A stretch of 64,000 nucleotides of DNA from Bombus terrestris (Eukaryota > Arthropoda > Insecta > Hymenoptera > Apidae), in NCBI RefSeq assembly GCF_910591885.1, contig NW_025963591.1, forward strand, positions 372,001 through 436,000, given 5' to 3'. The notes beneath the pieces were generated by a model. That model was not told the DNA's origin and ran no database searches. It saw only the letters and a program-made list of their open reading frames with translations. This document shows, one piece after another, positions 1-13,360 of the stretch; the first letter of the stretch is position 1; each line of letters opens with the position of its first letter. The position numbers were made by a program, and so were the translations under genes.

Positions 1-3000
1 AACGTGGGACAACGTGCGACAACGTGGGACAACGTGCGACAACGTGGGACAACGTGGGACAACGTGGGACAACGTGGGACAACGTGGGACAACGTGGGAC
101 ATCGTGGGACAACGTGGGACAACGTGGGACAACGTGGGACACCGTTGGACAACGTGGGACACCGTTGGACATCGTTGGACACCGTGGGACAACGTGGGAC
201 AACGTGGGACAACGTGGGACACCGTTGGACACCGTTGGACATCGTTGGACATCGTTGGACATCGTGGGACACCGTTGGACATCGTTGGACATCGTTGGAC
301 ACCGTTGGACATCGTTGGACACCGTTGGACATCGTTGGACATCGTTGGACATCGTGGGACACCGTTGGACATCGTTGGACATCGTTGGACACCGTTGGAC
401 ATCGTTGGACATCGTTGGACATCGTTGGACATCGTTGGACACCGTTGGACACCGTTGGACACCGTTGGACATCGTTGGACACCGTTGGACATCGTTGGAC
501 ACCGTGGGACAACGTGGGACAACGTGGGACAACGTGGGAAACCATGGAACAACGTGGGACAACGTGGGACAACGTGGGACAACGTGGGACACCGTTGGAC
601 ATCGTTGGACAACGTGGGACAACGTGGGACAACGTGGGACAACGTGGGACAACGTGCGACAACGTGGGACACCGTTGGACACCGTGGGACACCGTTGGAC
701 ACCGTTGGACATCGTTGGACACCGTGGGACAACGTGGGACAACGTGGGACAACGTGGGACAACGTGGGACAACGTGGGACAACGTGGGACATCGTGGGAC
801 AACGTGGGACAACGTGGGACAACGTGGGACACCGTTGGACACCGTTGGACATCGTTGGACACCGTGGGACACCGTGGGACAACGTGGGACACCGTTGGAC
901 ACCGTGGGACACCGTTGGACACCGTTGGACATCGTTGGACACCGTGGGACAACGTGGGACAACGTGGGACAACGTGGGAAACCATGGAACAACGTGGGAC
1001 AACGTGGGACAACGTGGGACAACGTGGGACAACGTGGGACACCGTTGGACATCGTTGGACATCGTTGGACAACGTGGGACATCGTGGGACAACGTGGGAC
1101 AACGTGGGACAACGTGGGACAACGTGGGACACCGTTGGACACCGTTGGACAACGTGGGACAACGTGGGACACCGTTGGACATCGTTGGACACCGTGGGAC
1201 AACGTGGGACAACGTGGGACAACGTGGGACACCGTTGGACACCGTTGGACATCGTTGGACACCGTTGGACACCGTGGGACAACGTGGGACAACGTGGGAC
1301 AACGTGGGACAACGTGGGACAACGTGGGACAACGTGGGACAACGTGGGACAACGTGGGACAACGTGGGACAACGTGGGACACCGTTGGACACCGCTGGAC
1401 ATCGTTGGACACCGTGGGACAACGTGGGACAACGTGGGACAACGTGGGACAACGTGGGACAACGTGGGACAACGTGGGACACCGTTGGGCATCGTTGGAC
1501 ACCGTTGGACACCGTTGGACACCGTTGGACACCGTTGGACATCGGTGGACATCGTGGGACACCGTTGGACACCGTTGGACATCGTTGGACACCGTTGGAC
1601 ACCGTGGGACAACGTGGGACAACGTGGGACAACGTGGGACAACGTGGGACAACGTGGGACAACGTGGGACAACGTGGGACAACGTGGGACAACGTGGGAC
1701 AACGTGGGACACCGTTGGACATCGTTGGACACCGTGGGACAACGTGGGACAACGTGGGACAACGTCGGACAACGTGGGACACCGTTGGACACCGTTGGAC
1801 ATCGTTGGACACCGTTGGACACCGTGGGACAACGTGGGACAACGTGGGACAACGTGGGACAACGTGGGACAACGTGGGACAACGTGGGACAACGTGGGAC
1901 AACGTAGGACAACGTGGGACAACGTGGGACACCGTTGGACATCGTTGGACAACGTGGGACATCGTGGGACCACGTCGGACAACGTGGGACAACGTGGGAC
2001 AACGTGGGACACCGTTGGACACCGTTGGACAACGTGGGACAACGTGGGACACCGTTGGACATCGTTGGACACCGTGGGACAACGTGGGACAACGTGGGAC
2101 AACGTGGGACATCGTGGGACAACGTGGGACAACGTGGGACAACGTGGGACACCGTTGGACACCGTTGGACATCGTTGGACACCGTTGGACACCGTGGGAC
2201 AACGTGGGACACCGTTGGACACCGTGGGACACCGTTGGACACCGTTGGACATCGTTGGACACCGTGGGACAACGTGGGACAACGTGGGACAACGTGGGAA
2301 ACCATGGAACAACGTGGGACAACGTGGGACAACGTGGGACAACGTGGGACAACGTGGGACACCGTTGGACATCGTTGGACAACGTGGGACAACGTGGGAC
2401 AACGTGGGACAACGTGGGACAACGTGGGACAACGTGGGACACCGTTGGACACCGTGGGACACCGTTGGACACCGTTGGACATCGTTGGACACCGTGGGAC
2501 AACGTGGGACAACGTGGGACAACGTGGGACAACGTGGGACAACGTGGGACAACGTGGGACATCGTGGGACAACGTGGGACAACGTGGGACAACGTGGGAC
2601 ACCGTTGGACACCGTTGGACATCGTTGGACACCGTTGGACACCGTGGGACAACGTGGGACACCGTTGGACACCGTGGGACACCGTTGGACACCGTGGGAC
2701 ACCGTTGGACACCGTTGGACATCGTTGGACACCGTGGGACAACGTGGGACAACGTGGGACAACGTGGGAAACCATGGAACAACGTGGGACAACGTGGGAC
2801 AACGTGGGACAACGTGGGACAACGTGGGACACCGTTGGACATCGTTGGACACCGTGGGACAACGTGGGACAACGTGGGACAACGTGGGACACCGTTGGAC
2901 ACCGTGGGACACCGTTGGACAACGTGGGACAACGTGGGACAACGTGGGACAACGTGGGACAACGTGGGACAACGTGGGACAACGTGGGACAACGTGGGAC

Positions 3001-3640
3001 AACGTGGGACACCGTTGGACACCGTGGGACACCGTTGGACAACGTGGGACAACGTGGGACAACGTGGGACAACGTGGGACAACGTGGGACACCGTTGGAC
3101 ACCGTTGGACAACGTGGGACAACGTGGGACACCGTTGGACACCGTTGGACATCGTTGGACACCGTTGGACACCGTGGGACAACGTGGGACAACGTGGGAC
3201 AACGTGGGACAACGTGGGACACCGTTGGACACCGTGGGACACCGTTGGACAACGTGGGACAACGTGGGACAACGTGGGACAACGTGGGACAACGTGGGAC
3301 AGCGTGGGACAACGTGGAACCACGTGGGACAACGTGGGACAACGTGGGACAACGTGGGACAACGTGGGACAACGTGGGACAACGTGGGACAACGTGGGAC
3401 AACGTGGGACACCGTTGGGCATCGTTGGACACCGTGGGACAACGTGGGACAACGTGGGACAACGTGGGACAACGTGGGACAACGTGGGACAACGTGGGAC
3501 AACGTGGGACAACGTGGGACAACGTGGGACAACGTGGGACAACGTGGGACAACGTGGGACAACGTGGGACACCGTTGGGCATCGTTGGACACCGTGGGAC
3601 AACGTGGGACAACGTGGGACAACGTGGGACAACGTGGGAC

Positions 3641-3990
3641 AACGTAGGACAACGTGGGACAACGTGGGACACCGTTGGACATCGTTGGACAACGTGGGAC
3701 ATCGTGGGACAACGTGGGACAACGTGGGACAACGTGGGACACCGTTGGACACCGTGGGACACCGTTGGACACCGTTGGACACCGTGGGACACCGTTGGAC
3801 ACCGTGGGACACCGTTGGACACCGTTGGACACCGTTGGACACCGGTGGACACCGTGGGACAACGTGGGACAACGTGGGACAACGTGGGACAACGTGGGAC
3901 AACGTGGGACAACGTGGGACAACGTGGGACAACGTGGGACAACGTGGGACAACGTGGGACAACGTGGGACAACGTGGGACCACGTGGGAC
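3641..3990. repeat. T-V-X module, short copy
   Basis: T at 3641 is followed by A, A, B, C, A, E and a B/D group. V lies 200 bp after T at 3841, and X 140 bp after V at 3981. The same order and spacing recur at 5881, 25020, 38000, 41080, 42780 and 58580. Confidence 0.85.
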
Positions 3991-5650
3991 AACGTGGGAC
4001 AACGTGGGACAACGTGGGACAACGTGGGACAACGTGGGACAACGTGGGACAACGTGGGACACCGTTGGGCATCGTTGGACACCGTGGGACAACGTGGGAC
4101 AACGTGGGACAACGTGGGACAACGTGGGACAACGTGGGACAACGTGGGACAACGTGGGACAACGTGGGACACCGTTGGGCATCGTTGGACACCGTGGGAC
4201 AACGTGGGACAACGTGGGACAACGTGGGACAACGTGGGACACCGTTGGGCATCGTTGGACACCGTGGGACAACGTGGGACAACGTGGGACAACGTGGGAC
4301 AACGTGGGACAACGTGGGACACCGTTGGACACCGTGGGACACCGTTGGACACCGTTGGACATCGTTGGACACCGTGGGACAACGTGGGACAACGTGGGAC
4401 AACGTGGGACAACGTGGGACAACGTGGGACAACGTGGGACATCGTGGGACAACGTGGGACAACGTGGGACAACGTGGGACACCGTTGGACACCGTTGGAC
4501 ATCGTTGGACACCGTTGGACACCGTGGGACAACGTGGGACACCGTTGGACACCGTTGGACAACGTGGGACAACGTGGGACACCGTTGGACACCGTTGGAC
4601 ATCGTTGGACACCGTTGGACACCGTGGGACAACGTGGGACAACGTGGGACAACGTGGGACAACGTGGGACACCGTTGGACACCGTGGGACACCGTTGGAC
4701 AACGTGGGACAACGTGGGACAACGTGGGACAACGTGGGACAACGTGGGACACCGTTGGACACCGTGGGACACCGTTGGACACCGTTGGACAACGTGGGAC
4801 AACGTGGGACACCGTTGGACACCGTTGGACATCGTTGGACACCGTTGGACACCGTGGGACAACGTGGGACAACGTGGGACAACGTGGGACAACGTGGGAC
4901 AACGTAGGACAACGTGGGACAACGTGGGACACCGTTGGACATCGTTGGACAACGTGGGACATCGTGGGACAACGTGGGACAACGTGGGACAACGTGGGAC
5001 AACGTGGGACAACGTGGGACAACGTGGGACAACGTGGGACACCGTTGGACACCGTGGGACACCGTTGGACAACGTGGGACAACGTGGGACAACGTGGGAC
5101 AACGTGGGACAACGTGGGACACCGTTGGACACCGTGGGACACCGTTGGACACCGTTGGACAACGTGGGACAACGTGGGACACCGTTGGACACCGTTGGAC
5201 ATCGTTGGACACCGTGGGACAACGTGGGACAACGTGGGACAACGTGGGACAACGTGGGACAACGTGGGACAACGTGGGACAACGTGGGACAACGTGGGAC
5301 AGCGTGGGACAACGTGGGACCACGTGGGACAACGTGGGACAACGTGGGACAACGTGGGACAACGTGGGACCACGTGGGACAACGTGGGACAACGTGGGAC
5401 AACGTGGGACAACGTGGGACAACGTGGGACAACGTGGGACAACGTGGGACACCGTTGGGCATCGTTGGACACCTTGGGACAACGTGGGACAACGTGGGAC
5501 AACGTGGGACAACGTGGGACAACGTGGGACAACGTGGGACAACGTGGGACAACGTGGGACACCGTTGGGCATCGTTGGACACCGTGGGACAACGTGGGAC
5601 AACGTGGGACAACGTGGGACAACGTGGGACACCGTTGGGCATCGTTGGAC

Positions 5651-5810
5651 ACCGTGGGACAACGTGGGACAACGTGGGACAACGTGGGACAACGTGGGAC
5701 AACGTGGGACAACGTGGGACAACGTGGGACAACGTGGGACAACGTGGGACAACGTGGGACAACGTGGGACAACGTGGGACAACGTGGGACAACGTGGGAC
5801 AACGTGGGAC
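5651..5810 (+). other. Longest uninterrupted GGG-phased run noted (G-quadruplex potential)
   Basis: A D unit at 5651 is followed by fifteen consecutive A units (5661-5810). This gives sixteen GGG tracts separated by exactly 7 nt, which just meets the usual G3-N1-7 definition of a potential G-quadruplex on the plus strand. The potential follows A, D and E units; B and C units carry only GG and interrupt it. Folding is an inference. Confidence 0.6.
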
Positions 5811-5880
5811 ACCGTTGGGCATCGTTGGACACCGTGGGACAACGTGGGACAACGTGGGACAACGTGGGACAACGTGGGAC

Positions 5881-7120
5881 AACGTAGGACAACGTGGGAC
5901 AACGTGGGACACCGTTGGACATCGTTGGACAACGTGGGACATCGTGGGACAACGTGGGACAACGTGGGACAACGTGGGACACCGTTGGACACCGTGGGAC
6001 ACCGTTGGACACCGTTGGACACCGTGGGACACCGTTGGACACCGTTGGACATCGTTGGACACCGTTGGACACCGTTGGACACCGGTGGACACCGTGGGAC
6101 AACGTGGGACAACGTGGGACAACGTGGGACAACGTGGGACAACGTGGGACAACGTGGGACAACGTGGGACAACGTGGGACAACGTGGGACAACGTGGGAC
6201 AACGTGGGACCACGTGGGACAACGTGGGACAACGTGGGACAACGTGGGACAACGTGGGACAACGTGGGACAACGTGGGACACCGTTGGGCATCGTTGGAC
6301 ACCGTGGGACAACGTGGGACAACGTGGGACAACGTGGGACAACGTGGGACAACGTGGGACAACGTGGGACAACGTGGGACAACGTGGGACACCGTTGGGC
6401 ATCGTTGGACACCGTGGGACAACGTGGGACAACGTGGGACAACGTGGGACACCGTTGGGCATCGTTGGACACCGTGGGACAACGTGGGACAACGTGGGAC
6501 AACGTGGGACAACGTGGGACAACGTGGGACAACGTGGGACAACGTGGGACAACGTGGGACACCGTTGGACACCGTGGGACACCGTTGGACACCGTTGGAC
6601 ACCGTGGGACACCGTTGGACACCGTTGGACATCGTTGGACACCGTTGGACACCGTTGGACACCGGTGGACACCGTGGGACAACGTGGGACAACGTGGGAC
6701 AACGTGGGACAACGTGGGACAACGTGGGACAACGTGGGACAACGTGGGACAACGTGGGACAACGTGGGACAACGTGGGACAACGTGGGACAACGTGGGAC
6801 CACGTGGGACAACGTGGGACAACGTGGGACAACGTGGGACAACGTGGGACAACGTGGGACAACGTGGGACAACGTGGGACACCGTTGGGCATCGTTGGAC
6901 ACCGTGGGACAACGTGGGACAACGTGGGACAACGTGGGACAACGTGGGACAACGTGGGACAACGTGGGACAACGTGGGACAACGTGGGACAACGTGGGAC
7001 AACGTGGGACAACGTGGGACAACGTGGGACAACGTGGGACAACGTGGGACACCGTTGGGCATCGTTGGACACCGTGGGACAACGTGGGACAACGTGGGAC
7101 AACGTGGGACACCGTTGAAC
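5881..7120. repeat. T-V-X-V-X-H higher-order module (about 1.23 kb)
   Basis: Marker order is T at 5881, V at 6081, X at 6211, V at 6661, X at 6801 and H at 7111. Between X and H are several G-C-D triplets (accgttgggc, atcgttggac, accgtgggac) separated by A runs. The copy at 58580 has the same total T-to-H length (1,230 bp) and the same V-to-V spacing (580 bp), more than 52 kb away. The T unit creates a plus-strand TAG and the H unit a TGA. Confidence 0.88.
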
Positions 7121-8080
7121 ACCGTTGGACATTGTTGGACATCGTTGGACATCGTGGGACACCGTTGGACATCGTTGGACATCGTTGGACACCGTTGGAC
7201 ATCGTTGGACACCGTGGGACAACGTGGGACAACGTGGGACAACGTGGGACACCGTTGGACACCGTTGGACATCGTTGGACATCGTTGGACATCGTGGGAC
7301 ACCGTTGGACATCGTTGGACACCGTTGGACATCGTTGGACACCGTGGGACAACGTGGGACAACGTGGGACAACGTGGGACAACGTGGGACACCGTTGGAC
7401 ATCGTTGGACATCGTCGGACACCGTTGGACATCGTTGGATATCGTTGGACATCGTTGGACATCGTTGGACACCGTTGGACACCGTTGGGCACCGTTGGAC
7501 ATCGTTGGACACCGTTGGACATCGTTGGACACCGTTGGACATCGTTGGACATCGTTGGACATCGTGGGACACCGTTGGACATCGTTGGACATCGTTGGAC
7601 ACCGTTGGACATCGTTGGACATCGTTGGACATCGTTGGACACCGTTGGACACCGTGGGACACCGTTGGACACCGTTGGACACCGTGGGACACCGTTGGAC
7701 ACCGTTGGACATCGTTGGACACCGTTGGACACCGTTGGACACCGGTGGACACCGTGGGACAACGTGGGACAATGTGGGACAACGTGGGACAACGTGGGAC
7801 AACGTGGGACAACGTGGGACAACGTGGGACAACGTGGGACAACGTGGGACAACGTGGGACAACGTGGGACAACGTGGGACAACGTGGGACAACGTGGGAC
7901 ACCGTTGGACACCGTGGGACACCGTTGGACAACGTGGGACAACGTGGGACAACGTGGGACAACGTGGGACAACGTGGGACACCGTTGGACACCGTGGGAC
8001 ACCGTTGGACACCGTTGGACATCGTTGCACACCGTGGGACAACGTGGGACAACGTGGGACAACGTGGGAAACCATGGAAC
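7111..8080. repeat. Expanded H-to-K block with inserted V segment
   Basis: The block starts with H (7111), B and attgttggac (7131), then C, E and a B/C-rich run containing R (7411) and Y (7431). It ends at K (8061). It is 950 bp from H to K instead of the usual 590. The extra length holds a V unit at 7741 followed by aatgtgggac at 7771, a combination also seen at 15931/15961 and 55940/55970, and atcgttgcac at 8021. It looks like an H-K module recombined with a V-type segment. Confidence 0.8.
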
Positions 8081-11050
8081 AACGTGGGACAACGTGGGAC
8101 AACGTGGGACAACGTGGGACAACGTGGGACACCGTTGGACATCGTTGGACACCGTGGGACAACGTGGGACAACGTGGGACAACGTGGGACAATGTGGGAC
8201 AACGTGGGACAACGTGGGACAACGTGGGACAACGTGGGACAACGTGGGACAACGTGGGACAACGTGGGACAACGTGGGACAACGTGGGACAACGTGGGAC
8301 CACGTGGGACAACGTGGGACAACGTGGGACAACGTGGGACAACGTGGGACAACGTGGGACAACGTGGGACAACGTGGGACAACGTGGGACACCGTTGGGC
8401 ATCGTTGGACACCGTGGGACAACGTGGGACAACGTGGGACAACGTGGGACAACGTGGGACAACGTGGGACAACGTGGGACAACGTGGGACAACGTGGGAC
8501 AACGTGGGACAACGTGGGACAACGTGGGACAACGTGGGACACCGTTGGGCATCGTTGGACACCGTGGGACAACGTGGGACAACGTGGGACACCGTTGGGC
8601 ATCGTTGGACACCGTGGGACAACGTGGGACAACGTGGGACAACGTGGGACAACGTGGGACAACGTGGGACAACGTGGGACAACGTGGGACAACGTGGGAC
8701 ACCGTTGGGCATCGTTGGACACCGTGGGACAACGTGGGACAACGTGGGACAACGTGGGACAACGTGGGACACCGTTGGGCATCGTTGGACACCGTGGGAC
8801 AACGTGGGACAACGTGGGACAACGTGGGACAACGTGGGACAACGTGGGACACCGTTGGACACCGTGGGACACCGTTGGACACCGTTGGACATCGTTGGAC
8901 ACCGTGGGACAACGTGGGACAACGTGGGACAACGTGGGACAACGTGGGACAACGTGGGACAACGTGGGACATCGTGGGACAACGTGGGACAACGTGGGAC
9001 AACGTGGGACAACGTGGGACACCGTTGGACATCGTTGGACACCGTGGGACAACGTGGGACAACGTGGGACAACGTGGGACAATGTGGGACAACGTGGGAC
9101 AACGTGGGACAACGTGGGACAACGTGGGACAACGTGGGACAACGTGGGACAACGTGGGACAACGTGGGACAACGTGGGACAACGTGGGACCACGTGGGAC
9201 AACGTGGGACAACGTGGGACAACGTGGGACAACGTGGGACAACGTGGGACAACGTGGGACAACGTGGGACAACGTGGGACACCGTTGGGCATCGTTGGAC
9301 ACCGTGGGACAACGTGGGACAACGTGGGACAACGTGGGACAACGTGGGACAACGTGGGACAACGTGGGACAACGTGGGACAACGTGGGACAACGTGGGAC
9401 AACGTGGGACAACGTGGGACAACGTGGGACACCGTTGGGCATCGTTGGACACCGTGGGACAACGTGGGACAACGTGGGACACCGTTGGGCATCGTTGGAC
9501 ACCGTGGGACAACGTGGGACAACGTGGGACAACGTGGGACAACGTGGGACAACGTGGGACAACGTGGGACAACGTGGGACAACGTGGGACACCGTTGGGC
9601 ATCGTTGGAAACCGTGGGACAACGTGGGACAACGTGGGACAACGTGGGACAACGTGGGACACCGTTGGGCATCGTTGGACACCGTGGGACAACGTGGGAC
9701 AACGTGGGACAACGTGGGACAACGTGGGACAACGTGGGACACCGTTGGACAACGTGGGACACCGTTGGACACCGTTGGACATCGTTGGACACCGTGGGAC
9801 AACGTGGGACAACGTGGGACAACGTGGGACAACGTGGGACAACGTGGGACAACGTGGGACATCGTGGGACAACGTGGGACAACGTGGGACAACGTGGGAC
9901 ACCGTTGGACACCGTTGGACATCGTTGGACACCGTTGGACACCGTGGGACAACGTGGGACACCGTTGGACACCGTGGGACACCGTTGGACACCGTTGGAC
10001 ATCGTTGGACACCGTGGGACAACGTGGGACAACGTGGGACAACGTGGGAAACCATGGAACAACGTGGGACAACGTGGGACAACGTGGGACAACGTGGGAC
10101 AACGTGGGACACCGTTGGACATCGTTGGACACCGTGGGACAACGTGGGACAACGTGGGACAACGTGGGACAACGTGGGACAACGTGGGACACCGTTGGAC
10201 ACCGTTGGACATCGTTGGACATCGTTGGACATCGTGGGACACCGTTGGACATCGTTGGACAACGTGGGACATCGTGGGACAACGTCGGACAACGTGGGAC
10301 AACGTGGGACAACGTGGGACACCGTTGGACACCGTTGGACAACGTGGGACAACGTGGGACACCGTTGGACATCGTTGGACACCGTGGGACAACGTGGGAC
10401 AACGTGGGACAACGTGGGACATCGTGGGACAACGTGGGACAACGTGGGACAACGTGGGACACCGTTGGACACCGTTGGACACCGTTGGACACCGTTGGAC
10501 ACCGTGGGACAACGTGGGACACCGTTGGACACCGTGGGACACCGTTGGACACCGTTGGACATCGTTGGACACCGTGGGACAACGTGGGACAACGTGGGAC
10601 AACGTGGGAAACCATGGAACAACGTGGGACAACGTGGGACAACGTGGGACAACGTGGGACAACGTGGGACACCGTTGGACATCGTTGGACAACGTGGGAC
10701 AACGTGGGACAACGTGGGACAACGTGGGACAACGTGGGACAACGTGGGACACCGTTGGACACCGTGGGACACCGTTGGACACCGTTGGACATCGTTGGAC
10801 ACCGTGGGACAACGTGGGACAACGTGGGACAACGTGGGACAACGTGGGACAACGTGGGACAACGTGGGACATCGTGGGACAACGTGGGACAACGTGGGAC
10901 AACGTGGGACACCGTTGGACACCGTTGGACATCGTTGGACACCGTTGGACACCGTGGGACAACGTGGGACACCGTTGGACACCGTGGGACACCGTTGGAC
11001 ACCGTTGGACATCGTTGGACACCGTGGGACAACGTGGGACAACGTGGGAC

Positions 11051-11750
11051 AACGTGGGAAACCATGGAACAACGTGGGACAACGTGGGACAACGTGGGAC
11101 AACGTGGGACAACGTGGGACACCGTTGGACATCGTTGGACACCGTGGGACAACGTGGGACAACGTGGGACAACGTGGGACACCGTTGGACACCGTGGGAC
11201 ACCGTTGGACAACGTGGGACAACGTGGGACAACGTGGGACAACGTGGGACAACGTGGGACAACGTGGGACAACGTGGGACAACGTGGGACAACGTGGGAC
11301 ACCGTTGGACACCGTGGGACACCGTTGGACAACGTGGGACAACGTGGGACAACGTGGGACAACGTGGGACAACGTGGGACACCGTTGGACACCGTTGGAC
11401 AACGTGGGACAACGTGGGACACCGTTGGACACCGTTGGACATCGTTGGACACCGTTGGACACCGTGGGACAACGTGGGACAACGTGGGACAACGTGGGAC
11501 AACGTGGGACACCGTTGGACACCGTGGGACACCGTTGGACAACGTGGGACAACGTGGGACAACGTGGGACAACGTGGGACAACGTGGGACACCGTTGGAC
11601 ACCGTGGGACACCGTTGGACACCGTTGGACAACGTGGGACAACGTGGGACACCGTTGGACACCGTTGGACATCGTTGGACACCGTTGGACACCGTGGGAC
11701 AACGTGGGACAACGTGGGACAACGTGGGACAACGTGGGACAACGTAGGAC
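11051..11750. repeat. 690-bp K-to-T module, copy 1
   Basis: K at 11051 is followed 690 bp later by T at 11741, with a patterned middle of B-D-B groups and A runs. Identical spacing occurs at 12661-13351, 23590-24280 and 57160-57850. Copies 1 and 2 lie 1,610 bp apart, so they are near-tandem. An upstream K lies 450 bp before this one (10601), as for the copy at 23590. Confidence 0.88.
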
Positions 11751-12660
11751 AACGTGGGACAACGTGGGACACCGTTGGACATCGTTGGACAACGTGGGAC
11801 ATCGTGGGACAACGTGGGACAACGTGGGACAACGTGGGACAACGTGGGACAACGTGGGACAGCGTGGGACAACGTGGGACCACGTGGGACAACGTGGGAC
11901 AACGTGGGACAACGTGGGACAACGTGGGACAACGTGGGACAACGTGGGACAACGTGGGACAACGTGGGACACCGTTGGGCATCGTTGGACACCGTGGGAC
12001 AACGTGGGACAACGTGGGACAACGTGGGACAACGTGGGACAACGTGGGACAACGTGGGACAACGTGGGACAACGTGGGACAACGTGGGACAACGTGGGAC
12101 AACGTGGGACAACGTGGGACAACGTGGGACAACGTGGGACCACGTGGGACAACGTGGGACAACGTGGGACAACGTGGGACAACGTGGGACAACGTGGGAC
12201 AACGTGGGACAACGTGGGACACCGTTGGGCATCGTTGGACACCGTGGGACAACGTGGGACAACGTGGGACAACGTGGGACAACGTGGGACAACGTGGGAC
12301 AACGTGGGACAACGTGGGACAACGTGGGACACCGTTGGGCATCGTTGGACACCGTGGGACAACGTGGGACAACGTGGGACAACGTGGGACAACGTGGGAC
12401 ACCGTTGGGCATCGTTGGACACCGTGGGACAACGTGGGACAACGTGGGACAACGTGGGACAACGTGGGACAACGTGGGACATCGTGGGACAACGTGGGAC
12501 AACGTGGGACAACGTGGGACACCGTTGGACACCGTTGGACATCGTTGGACACCGTTGGACACCGTGGGACAACGTGGGACACCGTTGGACACCGTGGGAC
12601 ACCGTTGGACACCGTTGGACATCGTTGGACACCGTGGGACAACGTGGGACAACGTGGGAC

Positions 12661-13360
12661 AACGTGGGAAACCATGGAACAACGTGGGACAACGTGGGAC
12701 AACGTGGGACAACGTGGGACAACGTGGGACACCGTTGGACATCGTTGGACACCGTGGGACAACGTGGGACAACGTGGGACAACGTGGGACACCGTTGGAC
12801 ACCGTGGGACACCGTTGGACAACGTGGGACAACGTGGGACAACGTGGGACAACGTGGGACAACGTGGGACAACGTGGGACAACGTGGGACAACGTGGGAC
12901 AACGTGGGACACCGTTGGACACCGTGGGACACCGTTGGACAACGTGGGACAACGTGGGACAACGTGGGACAACGTGGGACAACGTGGGACACCGTTGGAC
13001 ACCGTTGGACAACGTGGGACAACGTGGGACACCGTTGGACACCGTTGGACATCGTTGGACACCGTTGGACACCGTGGGACAACGTGGGACAACGTGGGAC
13101 AACGTGGGACAACGTGGGACACCGTTGGACACCGTGGGACACCGTTGGACAACGTGGGACAACGTGGGACAACGTGGGACAACGTGGGACAACGTGGGAC
13201 ACCGTTGGACACCGTGGGACACCGTTGGACACCGTTGGACAACGTGGGACAACGTGGGACACCGTTGGACACCGTTGGACATCGTTGGACACCGTTGGAC
13301 ACCGTGGGACAACGTGGGACAACGTGGGACAACGTGGGACAACGTGGGACAACGTAGGAC
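12661..13360. repeat. 690-bp K-to-T module, copy 2
   Basis: K at 12661 and T at 13351 repeat the unit order of copy 1, 1,610 bp downstream. The sequence after T differs: agcgtgggac is 420 bp after T here but 120 bp after T in copy 1. The copies therefore diverge by unit gain or loss beyond the module. Confidence 0.88.

Larger units (their letters stand above)
1..7110. repeat. A-rich domain with T, K, V and X markers
   Basis: Long runs of A units are broken by short B/C/D groups. K markers start at 531, 971, 2291 and 2761. T markers start at 1901, 3641, 4901 and 5881. V (accggtggac) starts at 3841, 6081 and 6661, and X (cacgtgggac) at 3321, 3981, 5321, 5371, 6211 and 6801. The first 540 bases are richer in B and C. 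Units with gtgcgac at 11, 31 and 651 recur in the same relation to K near 21220-21720, so the first 1.9 kb is a diverged copy of about 21.2-22.75 kb. No gene is visible. Confidence 0.9.
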